A DNA stretch of 64,000 nucleotides. Source: an uncultured Collinsella sp. GTDB taxonomy: Bacteria; Actinomycetota; Coriobacteriia; Coriobacteriales; Coriobacteriaceae. The translations under genes and the position numbers were made by a program. Within the stretch, counting starts at the first letter, position 1. Every line of letters begins with the position of its first letter. Where the stretch lies: assembly GCA_958435945.1 (NCBI GenBank), contig CAUBIC010000013.1, forward strand, positions 11,255 to 75,254, read 5' to 3'. Below are positions 63,830-64,000 of this stretch, in pieces. The notes under the pieces were generated by a model. The model was not told the origin of the DNA and did not search any database. It worked only from the letters and a program-made list of their open reading frames with translations.

Positions 63830-64000
63830 GTGCGGACTGACGAGGGGTTAATAATTGCACAAACCATACCAGCCAAACAAAAAGATACCAATCTGGTTGG
63901 CAAAACACCGTCAATGAGCCGCGAGCCAACTAGCTGCGTAAATAAAATGTTAGCGCCGGGCGATTTTAGCCGCTAATAGTCAAACTATTTTGACCAATCC

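Noticed and set aside
63747..63929. Small minus-strand open frame at the right edge
   Set aside because: It runs through tandem repeats, lacks a ribosome site and resembles no protein.

Overview
The window is high-GC bacterial DNA with closely spaced genes on both strands. It looks like a gut actinobacterium of class Coriobacteriia, most likely Collinsella or a close relative. The reasons are the GC-rich codon use, a membrane-integrated LuxR-type regulator of the kind expanded in this class, an Nfn-type electron-bifurcating pair, a class B sortase, and surface proteins with a variant sorting signal. The genus is an inference from gene content, not from a marker-gene comparison.

Layout. 1-2346: end of purA, purD and a NUDIX hydrolase. 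2347-5346: a structured repeat, an ABC exporter and a membrane protein of unknown role. 5600-10404: carA-carB behind a PyrR-type RNA site that overlaps the ribosome binding site. 10405-10930: an intergenic region full of palindromes. 10933-14262: purE, a class B sortase, a MoaE-like protein and (minus strand) a CmpB-type membrane protein. 14560-18181: purF, purM and purN. 18334-20704: a lone PTS EIIA, a PpiC/PrsA-type foldase and a YqeY-like protein. 20708-24735: the second copy of the structured repeat, a polar amino-acid ABC importer and a cytidylate-kinase-like protein. 24781-28356: a membrane LuxR regulator divergent from a cell-wall-anchored protein. 28394-31001: a palindrome array and nfnBA. 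31375-36530 (minus strand): glmU, prs and pth, with a putative nuclease gene flanked by two 204-bp repeats lying between prs and pth. 36637-39975: an ECF transporter. 40121-45292: exoA, a sirtuin, a folP-folK fusion, a biotin-ligase-like protein and coaX. 45490-46032: an initiator tRNA and a second palindrome array. 46175-49744: an Old-Yellow-Enzyme/FadH-like reductase and a DUF4143 ATPase behind 23-bp iterons. 50028-63615: a four-gene surface operon ending in a 3555-residue secreted protein.

How the genes fit together. Nucleotide synthesis dominates: prs makes PRPP, purF uses it, and purD, purN, purM, purE and purA act at later purine steps, while carAB opens pyrimidine synthesis. glmU, the sortase and the anchored proteins concern the envelope. 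FolP-FolK, CoaX and the ECF transporter concern cofactors. NfnAB links NADH, NADPH and ferredoxin.

The least explained material is non-coding. (1) A dispersed element of about 170 bp at 2347 and 20708 has three variable stems that stay complementary. (2) Two arrays of 55-bp palindromes have an 80-81 bp period. (3) Two 204-bp elements with inverted ends flank a PD-(D/E)XK-like gene and break glmU-prs-pth synteny. (4) Four 12-bp iterons at exactly 23-bp spacing precede a DUF4143 ATPase. (5) Two long palindromes share one identical 16-nt loop in opposite orientation.
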